From Streptomyces fungicidicus (GTDB lineage: Bacteria; Actinomycetota; Actinomycetes; Streptomycetales; Streptomycetaceae): 64,000 nucleotides of DNA. Both the position numbers and the translations under genes were made by a program. The notes below the pieces were generated by a model. That model worked only from the letters and a program-made list of their open reading frames with translations. It ran no database searches and was not told the DNA's origin. This document shows positions 17,999-26,091 of the stretch, one piece after another (within the stretch, counting starts at the first letter, position 1; each line of letters opens with the position of its first letter). The DNA is taken from positions 682,001 through 746,000 of the forward strand of contig NZ_CP023407.1 in the NCBI RefSeq assembly GCF_003665435.1, written 5' to 3'.

Positions 17999-18648
17999 GC
18001 AGCAGGGAAAGGGTCCTGGGCCGGGTGCGGCGCGCCCTGGCCGGCACACCCGAGGACGACACCCCGTACGAGCGGGCCGTCGCCCGGGACTATCTGCGTG
18101 AGCACGGCGGGCGCACGGCCGGGGAGACGGTGGACCTCCTCGCGGAGAACCTGGCCGACTACCGGGCGATCGTGCACCGCACCACCGACGGCGAACTGCC
18201 CGCTCTGATCGCGCGGTTGCTCGCCGAGCGGGGCGCCAGGCAGGTGATCGTGCCGCCGGGGCTCCCGCCGGCGTGGATGCCGGCCGACGGTCCCGCCCGG
18301 GTGGAGGACCGTGCCGTGAGCACGCCGCGCGAGCTGGACGAGGCCGACAGCGTGGTCACCGGCTGCGCGCTGGCCGTCGCCGAGACGGGCACCCTGGTGC
18401 TGGACGGCTCGCCCGACCAGGGCAGGCGCCGCATCACCCTCGTGCCCGATCACCACATCTGTGTGGTGCGGGTGCCGGACCAGATCGTCTCCTCCGTCCC
18501 CCAGGCCCTCGGGCGCCTCGACCCGACGCGCCCGCTCACCTGGATCTCCGGCCCGTCGGCGACCAGCGACATCGAACTCGACCGGGTGGAGGGCGTGCAC
18601 GGCCCGCGCACCCTGGAGGTCGTGCTGGTCGGACAGCCCCCCTCCTGA
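17995..18648 (+). CDS. lutC: L-lactate utilisation protein LutC
   Basis: 217 aa LUD-domain protein. The conserved pattern STPRELDEADSVVTGCALAVAETGTLVLDG and DHHICVVRVPDQIVSSV is clear. ATG 17995 overlaps the lutB stop by 4 nt. Third subunit of LutABC, with no cofactor motif of its own. No GntR-type lutR gene lies nearby, so this copy is probably controlled with the rhamnose genes or constitutively. Confidence 0.93.
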   Translation: MSSRERVLGRVRRALAGTPEDDTPYERAVARDYLREHGGRTAGETVDLLAENLADYRAIVHRTTDGELPALIARLLAERGARQVIVPPGLPPAWMPADGPARVEDRAVSTPRELDEADSVVTGCALAVAETGTLVLDGSPDQGRRRITLVPDHHICVVRVPDQIVSSVPQALGRLDPTRPLTWISGPSATSDIELDRVEGVHGPRTLEVVLVGQPPS

Positions 18649-18663
18649 GGTGTCCCTAAGTAC

Positions 18664-18679
18664 ACCCGGTGATCCGGGT
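18664..18679. terminator. Short hairpin after lutC
   Basis: A perfect 6-bp stem ACCCGG/CCGGGT with loop TGAT, 15 bp past the lutC stop. There is no T-run, so it is at best a weak terminator or an operator for the next unit. Confidence 0.35.
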
Positions 18680-18759
18680 CCTGCACCCCGTGTGGCGCGC
18701 CCCCGCGCTCCGTAGCGTTTCCGGCGGGGCACAGGGCGTGCCGGACGGAGGCAATAACA

Positions 18760-19545
18760 ATGTTTCGCAGCGGGGCACGAAGCGGCCGGGACACGGAGCC
18801 CGCTCCCGAGGCGCTGCGGCTGGTGAAGGTCACCAAGTCGTACGGCGCCGCGGACAGTTCCGTGACCGCGCTGGACGGGGTGACGCTCGGGCTGGCGCGG
18901 GGGACGTTCACCGCGGTGATGGGGCCCTCGGGCTCGGGCAAGTCCACGCTGCTGCAGTGCGCGGCCGGGCTGGACCGTCCGGACAGCGGGATCGTGCGGG
19001 TCGACGGGACCGAGCTGACGGGCGGCAGCGAGGCGGAGCTGACGAGGTTCCGGCGCGGGCGCATCGGGTTCGTGTTCCAGCAGTACAACCTCCTGGAGAC
19101 ACTGACCGTCGCGCAGAACACGGTGCTGCCGCTGAAGCTCGCCGGCAGGCGCGTGGACCGGAGGCGGGCCCGGGAGATCCTGGTCTCCGTCGGTCTGGGC
19201 GACCGGCTGGGCCACCGGCCCGACCAGCTGTCCGGCGGTCAGCGGCAGCGGGTGGCGATCGCGCGGGCGCTGGTGACCGAACCACGGGTGATCTTCGCCG
19301 ACGAGCCCACCGGCGCCCTGGACACGCGCAGCGCGCGGGAGGTGCTGGCGCTGCTCCGGCAGGCGGTGCTGGTGCACGGGCGGACCGTGGTGATGGTGAC
19401 GCACGACCCGATCGCCGCGTCCCACGCCGACAGCGTGCTGTTCCTCGCGGACGGCAGGCTGGCCGGCCGGCTGGACGCGCCGACGGCGGAGGCGGTGGCC
19501 GAGCGGCTGGCGCATCTGGGCGACACCGCGAAGGCGGGGGTGTGA
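18760..19545 (+). CDS. ABC transporter ATP-binding protein (MacB/LolD type)
   Basis: 261 aa. A single nucleotide-binding domain with Walker [10 protein letters not shown] (residues 55-63), Q-loop FVFQQYNL, signature LSGGQRQR, Walker [13 protein letters not shown] and the H-loop VTHD. This is the class that pairs with FtsX-like permeases, which move no solute through a classical pore but do mechanical work on lipoproteins, peptides or antibiotics. A strong GGAGG lies 8 nt before the ATG. The permease follows after 3 nt. No adjacent regulator or histidine kinase gives its substrate. Confidence 0.93.
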   Translation: MFRSGARSGRDTEPAPEALRLVKVTKSYGAADSSVTALDGVTLGLARGTFTAVMGPSGSGKSTLLQCAAGLDRPDSGIVRVDGTELTGGSEAELTRFRRGRIGFVFQQYNLLETLTVAQNTVLPLKLAGRRVDRRRAREILVSVGLGDRLGHRPDQLSGGQRQRVAIARALVTEPRVIFADEPTGALDTRSAREVLALLRQAVLVHGRTVVMVTHDPIAASHADSVLFLADGRLAGRLDAPTAEAVAERLAHLGDTAKAGV

Positions 19546-19548
19546 GCC

Positions 19549-20859
19549 GTGTTCGCACTGGCCATGCGGTCGGTCCGGCGTAGGCCCGGACGGTTCCTCG
19601 CGACGCTGCTGTCCGCCTTCCTGGGCGCGGCGATCGTCATGACGTTCCAGTCGCTGCACGACACGGCCGGACAGCCGGGCGTGGACCCGGCGAGCTCGGA
19701 GATCCTCCGGATCTCGGCCGACGTGGTCGGCGGGTACGGCACCCTGCTGGTGTTCTTCGCCGTCGCCTCGACGCTGACCGTGAACGTGCGGCAGCGGGCG
19801 GCCGAGCTGGAGGTGCTGCGCTGCTCGGGCGCGACCCCGGCGCAGCTGAAGCGAATGGTCGTGGGTGAGGCGGTGGTCGTGGCCCTGGCGGGCACGGCAC
19901 TCGGAGTGCCCGCGGCGATGGCGGGCGGGCGGCTGCTGCTCGACATGTTCCGCGAAAGCGGGCAGGTCGCCCGGTCCGTGGACCACTCCTTCGGGATCGT
20001 CGCCCTGGTGTCCGGCGTCGGCGTCACGCTGCTCGCGTCGGCGGGCGCGGCGCTCCTCGCGGTGCGCCGGGTGACACGCAAGCGGCAACGTCCCGGCAGG
20101 GTAAGGGTGTTCCTGGCCTACGGAGCACTGGCGGCCGGGGCGGCGGCGGTGTGCTCCACGTTCGCCCTCTCGGCGACGGACGAGATGCTGATGGTGCCGC
20201 CCGTGTACGGGGCGATCCTGCTGTCGGTGGGTCTGGCGCTGGCGGCGCCCCGGCTGCTGAAAGGCGTGCTGGGCCGGTGGGCGCCGCGGGGGGCGAGCGG
20301 GTGGCTGGCGGTGCGCAACCTGCGGCAGCGGACCGGGGAGCTCGCCGGGATCCTGACGGCGCTGGTCCTGTTCACGGCGGTGTCCACGGCGACGCTGACC
20401 ATGCAGGCGGTGGAGAGCGACGCGGTGGCGGCCTCGGGGCTGGTGAAGTCGGCCGACGCCAAGAACCTGGAGACGCTGAACTTCACGGTCGTCGGCATCA
20501 TCGCGGTGTTCGTGTGCGTGATGCTGGTCAACTCGCTGTACGCGGCGACGACCTACCGCGCCGGGGAGTTCGGCCGACAGCGCCTCGCCGGGGCGACGCC
20601 CGGGCAGGTGCTGGGCATGGTGGGGACCGAGGGACTGGTCGTCACGGTCGTCGGGCTGCTGTTCGGCACGGTGGCGGCGCTGGCCGGGATCGTGCCGTTC
20701 GCCGTGGTCCGTGGTGACGTGGTGGTGCCGGAGCAGATGGCCGGTGTGTGGGCCGCGGTCGTGGCGACCGGCGTGGCGGTGACGCTGGGGACGAGTCTGG
20801 TCACGGCCCGGCGGGCGCTGCGCACCCCGGCCGTGCGGGCGGTCGCCCCCGCCGCGTGA
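19549..20859 (+). CDS. FtsX-like ABC transporter permease
   Basis: 436 aa. Two FtsX modules, each with a run of hydrophobic segments: the N-terminal half around [30 protein letters not shown] and the C-terminal half around [20 protein letters not shown]. The paired motifs [20 protein letters not shown] and [20 protein letters not shown] are the coupling loops. The extracytoplasmic parts are short, unlike MacB, so it resembles compact Gram-positive exporters. GTG start directly after the ATPase gene; the pair forms one transporter. Confidence 0.9.
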   Translation: MFALAMRSVRRRPGRFLATLLSAFLGAAIVMTFQSLHDTAGQPGVDPASSEILRISADVVGGYGTLLVFFAVASTLTVNVRQRAAELEVLRCSGATPAQLKRMVVGEAVVVALAGTALGVPAAMAGGRLLLDMFRESGQVARSVDHSFGIVALVSGVGVTLLASAGAALLAVRRVTRKRQRPGRVRVFLAYGALAAGAAAVCSTFALSATDEMLMVPPVYGAILLSVGLALAAPRLLKGVLGRWAPRGASGWLAVRNLRQRTGELAGILTALVLFTAVSTATLTMQAVESDAVAASGLVKSADAKNLETLNFTVVGIIAVFVCVMLVNSLYAATTYRAGEFGRQRLAGATPGQVLGMVGTEGLVVTVVGLLFGTVAALAGIVPFAVVRGDVVVPEQMAGVWAAVVATGVAVTLGTSLVTARRALRTPAVRAVAPAA

Positions 20860-20872
20860 CAAGTGCGGTGAG

Positions 20873-20912
20873 CAAGCGCTTGGATAGGTCCGGGCACCCG
20901 CCGGGTGTCCGG
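20873..20912 (+). promoter_or_regulatory. Palindrome and hairpin ahead of the MoxR-VWA pair
   Basis: CAAGCGCTTG (20873-20882) is a perfect 10-bp palindrome like the core of several TetR operators. It is followed by a 10-bp stem with one G-T pair, CCGGGCACCC/GGGTGTCCGG with loop GCC (20890-20912), ending about 25 nt before the GGAGGA of the next gene. Possible operator plus attenuator; alternatively the hairpin terminates the permease transcript. Confidence 0.5.
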
Positions 20913-20947
20913 GCCCCGTCGTTCCCGCGCACAGCCGGAGGATCCTG

Positions 20948-21805
20948 GTGTTCACTTCCGTCGACGACGTCTCCGCGCGCCTCGCCGAGACCGGCTACCT
21001 GGCGTCGCCCGCGGTGGCCACCACCGTCTTCCTCGCCGACCGGCTCGGCAAGCCGCTGCTGGTGGAGGGCCCCGCCGGGGTCGGCAAGACCGAACTCGCC
21101 AAGGCCGTCGCCGCGGTCGCCGGCGCCCGGCTGATCCGGCTCCAGTGCTACGAGGGCGTGGACGAGTCGCGGGCGCTGTACGAGTGGAACCACGCCAAGC
21201 AGCTGCTGCGGATCAGCGCCGGCAGGGACGAGAGCTGGGACGAGACGCGGACGGACATCTTCGCCGAGGAGTTCCTGCTTCCCCGCCCGCTGCTGACCGC
21301 GATCCGCGGCGACGACCCCAAGGTGCTGCTGATCGACGAGACCGACAAGGCGGACGTGGAGGTCGAGGGGCTGCTCCTCGAGGTGCTCGGCGACTTCCAG
21401 GTGACCGTTCCGGAGCTGGGCACCGTCACCGCGACCCGCCGCCCCTTCGTGGTCCTCACCTCGAACGCGACCCGGGAGCTGTCCGAGGCGCTGCGCCGCC
21501 GCTGTCTGTTCCTGCACATCGGTTTCCCCGACGCGGAGCTGGAACGGCGGATCGTACGGCTGAGGGTGCCGGGCATCGAGACGGCGCTGGCCGAGTCCGT
21601 CGTCCGGGTGGTGGGGGCGCTGCGCGCGATGGACCTGCGGAAGGTCCCGTCGGTCGCCGAGACCATCGACTGGGCCCGCACCCTGCTGGCGCTGGGCGCG
21701 GGCACCCTGGACGAGACGGTCGTGCGCGACAGCCTGGGCGTGGTCCTCAAGCACCAGGACGACATCCAGAAGGCGGCGGCCAAACTCGACCTGGACGCCC
21801 TGTGA
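20948..21805 (+). CDS. MoxR-family AAA+ ATPase (CoxD-like)
   Basis: 285 aa. Walker A GPAGVGKTE (residues 41-49), Walker B VLLIDETDKAD, sensor VVLTSNATRELSEALRRRCLF and an arginine finger are present. MoxR ATPases act as chaperones that insert metals or mature complexes, working with a VWA partner. GGAGGA precedes the GTG. Its stop overlaps the VWA gene start. In carboxydotrophs the homologous CoxD/CoxE pair matures the Mo-Cu enzyme. Here a molybdenum hydroxylase operon lies about 18 kb away, so a link is only a suggestion. Confidence 0.9.
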   Translation: MFTSVDDVSARLAETGYLASPAVATTVFLADRLGKPLLVEGPAGVGKTELAKAVAAVAGARLIRLQCYEGVDESRALYEWNHAKQLLRISAGRDESWDETRTDIFAEEFLLPRPLLTAIRGDDPKVLLIDETDKADVEVEGLLLEVLGDFQVTVPELGTVTATRRPFVVLTSNATRELSEALRRRCLFLHIGFPDAELERRIVRLRVPGIETALAESVVRVVGALRAMDLRKVPSVAETIDWARTLLALGAGTLDETVVRDSLGVVLKHQDDIQKAAAKLDLDAL

Positions 21806-23163
21806 ACACCGCCGGCCCGGGACTCGCGACCCGGCTGACCGGCCTCGTCGACGCGCTCCGCGTCCACGGCCTGCGCGTCGGCACCGGCGAGACGGTGGAC
21901 GCGGCGCGCGCGGTGGAGGCGCTCGGGCTCGCCGACCGGGAACTGCTCCGGGAGGGCCTGGCGGCGACCCTGCTGCACGGCACGGCCCAACGTCCCGTCT
22001 TCGACGCGGTCTTCGACCTGTACTTCCCTCGCGCGGTCGGCGCGCCGGAGGGCGGACCCGCCGACCGGGACGGTCTGCGCGAGCGGCTGGCGGCCGCGCT
22101 CGCCGACAACGACACCGGGCTGATGGGCCGGCTGGCGGTGGAGGCGGTCGACGGCTTCGGCGGGTACGGGAGTTCGCCGGGGTCGGACGGCTGGTCGTCG
22201 TACCAAACACTGGACCGGCTGCGTCCGCAGACGCTGCTGGCGCGGGTACGGGACGAGGTGCACGGGCGGGACGGCGGCGCGGGCTTCGGCGACCGGCTGC
22301 TGGAGGACGAGATCCGGCGGCGCATCGAGGAGTTCCGGCGGCTGGTGGCCACCGAGGCGCGGCGCCGGGTGGCGGAACGGCGGGGCCGGGACGAGATCGC
22401 CCGGCGCGCGGTGGCCCCGACCGCCGACCGGGTCGACTTCCTGTTCGCCGGGAAGGACCGGCTGGCCGAGCTGCGCCGGACGGTGCGGCCGCTGGCGCGG
22501 AAGCTGGCCACCCGGCTCGCCGCCCGCCGCCGCAGGGCCGCGCGCGGCAGTATCGACCTGCGCCGGACGGTGCGCGGTTCGCTGTCCACCGGCGGGGTGC
22601 CGATGCGGCCCGTGCTGCGCCGGCGCAGGCCCGCCCGGCCCGAACTGGTGCTGCTGTGCGACGTGTCGGGCTCGGTGTCCGGGTTCTCCGACTTCACGAT
22701 GCTGCTGGTGCAGGCGCTGCACGACCAGTTCGGCAAGGTGCGGGTGTTCGCCTTCGTCAACCGGGTCGACGAGGTGACCGGGCTGCTCGTGCGCGGCGCC
22801 GCCGACCCGGAGGGCCTGGGCGCCCGCATCCGCGAAGGGGCGAGCCTCACCGGCTGGCACGGCAGCAGCGACTACGGCATGGCGCTGGGCGAGTTCGGCG
22901 AGCGGTACGCCGGTGCCGTGGGACCGCGCACGACGGTGTTCGTCCTCGGCGACGCCCGCACCAACATGGCCGACCCGAACCTCGCCGCCGTGCGCGAGCT
23001 GGTCCGGCGCGCCCGGCGGGTGCACTGGCTGAACCCGGAGCAGCGCTCCCGCTGGGGCACCGGCGACTCCGCCGCACCCGAGTACGCGCGGCTGGTGGAC
23101 ATGCACGAGTGCCGCAACGTACGGCAGTTGAGCGCGCTGATCGGCGGGCTGCTCCCGGTGTGA
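21802..23163 (+). CDS. VWA-domain protein, CoxE-like partner of the MoxR ATPase
   Basis: 453 aa. The N-terminal 250 residues are helical and rich in Arg and Ala. A C-terminal von Willebrand factor A domain follows, with the metal-ion-dependent adhesion site DVSGSVSGF (Asp near residue 287) and a later TVFVLGDARTNMADP. It starts at GTG 21802, overlapping the TGA of the ATPase gene (GTGA), so the two are coupled. The VWA domain is expected to hold the client protein while the ATPase remodels it. Confidence 0.9.
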   Translation: MNTAGPGLATRLTGLVDALRVHGLRVGTGETVDAARAVEALGLADRELLREGLAATLLHGTAQRPVFDAVFDLYFPRAVGAPEGGPADRDGLRERLAAALADNDTGLMGRLAVEAVDGFGGYGSSPGSDGWSSYQTLDRLRPQTLLARVRDEVHGRDGGAGFGDRLLEDEIRRRIEEFRRLVATEARRRVAERRGRDEIARRAVAPTADRVDFLFAGKDRLAELRRTVRPLARKLATRLAARRRRAARGSIDLRRTVRGSLSTGGVPMRPVLRRRRPARPELVLLCDVSGSVSGFSDFTMLLVQALHDQFGKVRVFAFVNRVDEVTGLLVRGAADPEGLGARIREGASLTGWHGSSDYGMALGEFGERYAGAVGPRTTVFVLGDARTNMADPNLAAVRELVRRARRVHWLNPEQRSRWGTGDSAAPEYARLVDMHECRNVRQLSALIGGLLPV

Positions 23164-23180
23164 CGGCGACCGGGACCGGA

Positions 23181-24020
23181 TCAGCCGTGCCAGACGGCCC
23201 GGACCCGGTCGGCGTACGCGGCGGCCTGGCGCCGTCCCGCCCGGGCGGCGCCAGGAACGCGGGAGGGGTCCAGCGGGTTGCGGCCGAACGCGCGGCGGGC
23301 CTCCCGGTCGGGAACCAGCACCACGGCGCGGGCCCCGCCCGCCGCCAGTGCGGCACCCTGGGCGACGGCCCCGGGGCTCGCGCCCGGCCCCTTGGGGATC
23401 GGGGCGAGGGCGACGACCCTCCGGCAGTCGCTCATCAGGTCGACGTTGGCCGTGGACCGCACCCCGCCGTCCATCCAGCGCCCCTCCCCCACCGTGATCG
23501 GCGGGAACAGCGGCGGCAGCGCGCAGGTGGCCGCCATGGCCCGCGGCAGGTCGGCCCCGCTGCCGGCGTCCAAGCCCGTGGTCCGGCCGGTGAGCGCGTC
23601 GGTGGCGAAGAACCGCAGCGTCCGCTCCGGCCATGCGGTGACCGGCAGGAGGGGCCGGATGGCGTCGAGCACGTCGGCCTCCGGCACGTCGCGCACCGAC
23701 AGGGCGAGTCGGCCCAGCCGCTCGACCACCCGGTCCGGGTCCCGCGAGCCGAGCGCGGCCCACAGGTACCTGACCGTCATCCCGAGGGTGAAATCGACCT
23801 CCAGCAAGGCTCGTTCGCGGTTGACCTGTTCCTCGTACAGGTCGGCCGGCTCCGCTCCCGCCGCCAGCTCCAGTGCGAGCAGCGAGCCGGCCGAGGTCCC
23901 GGCCAGCACCTCGGCGCCGCCGAGGTCCACGCCGGCCTCGGCCAGCCCCGCCAACATGCCGGTCTCCCAGGCGTAGGCGGTCAGTCCGCCCCCGCCCAGT
24001 ACCAGCCCCGTTTCGGACAC
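23181..24020 (-). CDS. Patatin-like phospholipase (RssA type)
   Basis: 279 aa. The oxyanion-hole glycines (LVLGGGGLTAYAWETG), the nucleophile elbow GTSAG (Ser43) and the catalytic Asp in WMDGGVRSTANVD give a complete Ser-Asp dyad. No signal peptide or membrane segment, so a cytosolic lipid acyl hydrolase. The GTG start follows GGAGGAGGAGG. A perfect 9-bp inverted repeat (24038-24057) lies just upstream, so expression is probably repressed by a TetR-like protein. It ends 18 bp from the VWA gene, convergent. Confidence 0.9.
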   Translation of the reverse strand: MSETGLVLGGGGLTAYAWETGMLAGLAEAGVDLGGAEVLAGTSAGSLLALELAAGAEPADLYEEQVNRERALLEVDFTLGMTVRYLWAALGSRDPDRVVERLGRLALSVRDVPEADVLDAIRPLLPVTAWPERTLRFFATDALTGRTTGLDAGSGADLPRAMAATCALPPLFPPITVGEGRWMDGGVRSTANVDLMSDCRRVVALAPIPKGPGASPGAVAQGAALAAGGARAVVLVPDREARRAFGRNPLDPSRVPGAARAGRRQAAAYADRVRAVWHG

Positions 24021-24037
24021 GCCGCCTCCTCCTCCCC

Positions 24038-24057
24038 AACGGGGACTTGTCCCCGTT
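24038..24057. promoter_or_regulatory. Operator-like palindrome upstream of the patatin gene
   Basis: AACGGGGAC-TT-GTCCCCGTT, a perfect 9-bp inverted repeat, 18 nt from the patatin start. The core GGGGACTTGTCCCC is nearly repeated at 24085-24098. The pattern is typical of TetR-family operators. Confidence 0.72.
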
Positions 24058-24080
24058 TCCTCCGTCCGACGCTAGCACGC

Positions 24081-24101
24081 AATCGGGGAGTGGTCCCCAT
24101 T
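24081..24101. promoter_or_regulatory. Second copy of the operator in the patatin/PASTA divergent region
   Basis: The core GGGGAGTGGTCCCC differs from the first site in two of 14 positions, with AAT/ATT flanks. It lies between the divergent patatin and PASTA-protein genes, so both may be controlled together. Confidence 0.6.
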
Positions 24102-24189
24102 TGATGTGATGACACGTGTACACGCGGTGATCGGCAATCGGCTAACATCCCGCCATGTCCGGCACCGCCACGCAGCACTGAGGGAACCG

Positions 24190-25563
24190 ATGTCCGATCC
24201 GCTGTCGCGAGACCCTCTCGCCGCCGTCACCGCCGCGGGCGAGACCGTCTCCGTTCCCGACAGCCACAAGAGGGTGCTGCTGGAGGAACTCGGGCCGGAC
24301 GAGGTCGTCCGGGCTGTCTACCACGACGGCTGGAACTGTGCCGTGCTCACCGACAGGGGCCTCGTCCTGCTGGGGGGACAGCTGTCCCCCAGGGCCACCC
24401 GTGTCCCACGGCCCCTGCCCCTCCTCCGGCGCGCGTCAGGAGTCCTGGACTCGGTCCGCGTCCTCGTCGACGGCAGGCCGCACAAGCTGTTCGGCTCGAG
24501 CATCGACCCGAAGGGCGCCCTCCTGGAGGCGGCGGGCGAACTCCTGCCTCCCGACTCCCCGTTGCGCCCGGGGCGGAGGACGCGGACGGTCACCTGGGTG
24601 CGCCGGCATCCGGTGCTGATGTCGCTGCTCGTGGCCTCGGTGGTCGTGGGCCGGCTGGTTTCCGGACCTGACTCGGGGTCCGGCACGCAGGAGGCCGTGG
24701 CGAAGGACGCCAAGAACCTCGCGGAGACCGTCGTCCCCGACTTCCGGGGATCGGCGCTCACCACCGCCGCCTCGCGGGCCGGCGACGAGGCATGGCTGAC
24801 GGTGTCGGCGATGGACGCCTCGTCCGGCCTGCGCCCGGTCACCACCGGCGAGACCGGCTGGCGGGTCTGCTTCCAGACCCCGTCCCGCGGCGAGACGGTC
24901 GACCCTTCCGTCAGCACCCTGACGCTGTACGCGGTGCCGGAGCGGGAGGAGTGCCCGGAACGGCTGTACGGTCCCCGGCGGGTCGTAATGCCGGACCTCG
25001 TCGGCGAGCGCTTCGACGACGCCTCACGGACGCTCGACGAACTCGGTCTCGCCCAGGTGTCGCCGTTCCACGCCCACACCGGCAAGCGGCTGGCCGAGGG
25101 GGAACACGAGCTGTCCGACTGGCGGGTGTGCCGCCAGGACCCGGAAGCGGACAGCACGGTCACGGTCCTGGAACAGGCCGGTCTCTGGCTGATCGGGTCC
25201 GGCGACCCGTGCACCGATCCCAGCCCGGACCCCGAGCCGGAACCGAAGCCGAAGCCGAAGCCGGATCCGAAGCCCGATCCGGACCCGAAGCCCGATCCCA
25301 AGCCCTCGTACGGCAGTACTTCGGGGGGCGGTTCCACAGGCGGGAGCACCGGCGGGAGCACCGGCGGGACTTCGTCGAGCGGCGGCTCGTCCGGCGGTTC
25401 CGGTTCCGGCGGTTCGACTTCCGGCGGCGGCGGTCAGGCGGGTGTCGGGTTCGGGCAGTTCTGTTCGCCCGTGGGCGCCACCGCGACCACGGCGGACGGC
25501 CGTCCCGCCAAGTGCTTCATGGGCAAGGACGGCCGTGCGCGCTGGGGTTACAACTCCGGTTGA
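24190..25563 (+). CDS. Membrane-anchored protein with PASTA-like repeats and a Cys-containing tail
   Basis: 457 aa from ATG 24190 (AGGGAA 4 nt upstream); an ATG at 24106 would run through the operator region. Order: an N-terminal cytosolic domain of about 120 residues (ends PHKLFGSSIDPKGALLEAAGELL, PH-like in appearance), one transmembrane helix near 140-157, two PASTA-like repeats (VVPDFRGSALTTAASRAG and VVMPDLVGERFDDASRTLDELG), a Pro-Lys-Asp linker, a Gly/Ser-rich stretch, and a tail CSPVGATATTADGRPAKCF. PASTA domains bind muropeptides in kinases and PBPs, but this protein has no kinase or transpeptidase domain. A cell-wall sensing or anchoring role is inferred. Confidence 0.75.
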   Translation: MSDPLSRDPLAAVTAAGETVSVPDSHKRVLLEELGPDEVVRAVYHDGWNCAVLTDRGLVLLGGQLSPRATRVPRPLPLLRRASGVLDSVRVLVDGRPHKLFGSSIDPKGALLEAAGELLPPDSPLRPGRRTRTVTWVRRHPVLMSLLVASVVVGRLVSGPDSGSGTQEAVAKDAKNLAETVVPDFRGSALTTAASRAGDEAWLTVSAMDASSGLRPVTTGETGWRVCFQTPSRGETVDPSVSTLTLYAVPEREECPERLYGPRRVVMPDLVGERFDDASRTLDELGLAQVSPFHAHTGKRLAEGEHELSDWRVCRQDPEADSTVTVLEQAGLWLIGSGDPCTDPSPDPEPEPKPKPKPDPKPDPDPKPDPKPSYGSTSGGGSTGGSTGGSTGGTSSSGGSSGGSGSGGSTSGGGGQAGVGFGQFCSPVGATATTADGRPAKCFMGKDGRARWGYNSG

Positions 25564-25943
25564 CCGGCGGCCTGTCGAGCCGGCTGGTCCGCCTTGGCGT
25601 ACTCCTGGGCCATACCTCCCGCGAAGTCGTACACCACGACCTGGTCGTCACCGACGACCCACGCGTCGTGGCCCGGTGCGCAGACGAAGACGTCACCGGG
25701 GCCGACCTCCTGCTCGGCGCCGTCGTCCATGCGGATGCGCATCCGGCCCTGGACGACGTAGCCGTTGTGGTGGATCCGGCAGCTTTCGGTCCCCGCGATG
25801 GGACCGACGGACTCGGTCCAGCGCCACCCCGGCTCGAAGGTGGCCACGGCGAAGTCCAGCCCCGACATGTGGACCGCTTCCAGGTGCCCCCGAGGGAAGT
25901 CGCGCCTCTCGTCCGGCTTGTCCAGCGTCTTGATCTCGAGCAT
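25548..25943 (-). CDS. Cupin-domain protein
   Basis: 131 aa single-domain cupin. The metal-site pattern is visible as CRIHHNGYVVQGRMRIRMDDG and then GPGDVFVCAPGHDAWVVGDD. Small cupins of this kind may be isomerases, dioxygenases or non-enzymatic metal binders, and the sequence does not decide. The start at ATG 25943 is chosen because family homology begins there. Its last 16 nt overlap the 3' end of the PASTA-protein gene in the opposite direction, an antisense overlap. Confidence 0.8.
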   Translation of the reverse strand: MLEIKTLDKPDERRDFPRGHLEAVHMSGLDFAVATFEPGWRWTESVGPIAGTESCRIHHNGYVVQGRMRIRMDDGAEQEVGPGDVFVCAPGHDAWVVGDDQVVVYDFAGGMAQEYAKADQPARQAAGQPEL

Positions 25944-26091
25944 GATCCTGCTCCCTTCCGACCGTCTCCCTGCACGGCCGGGTCCGGTCTCCGTCCGCCT
26001 CGACGGCACCGGCGGGGGCCGGGCCCCACCCCTCCATGGTCCGCCTGTCCACTCGGGGGCGCCATTCGGGTGACGGGGCGGTCCTGGCCCC

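Noticed and set aside
17647..20955. An open frame of over 1,100 codons on the minus strand
   Set aside because: It runs antisense through lutBC and the ABC transporter genes, which carry complete catalytic motifs. It is a composition artefact.
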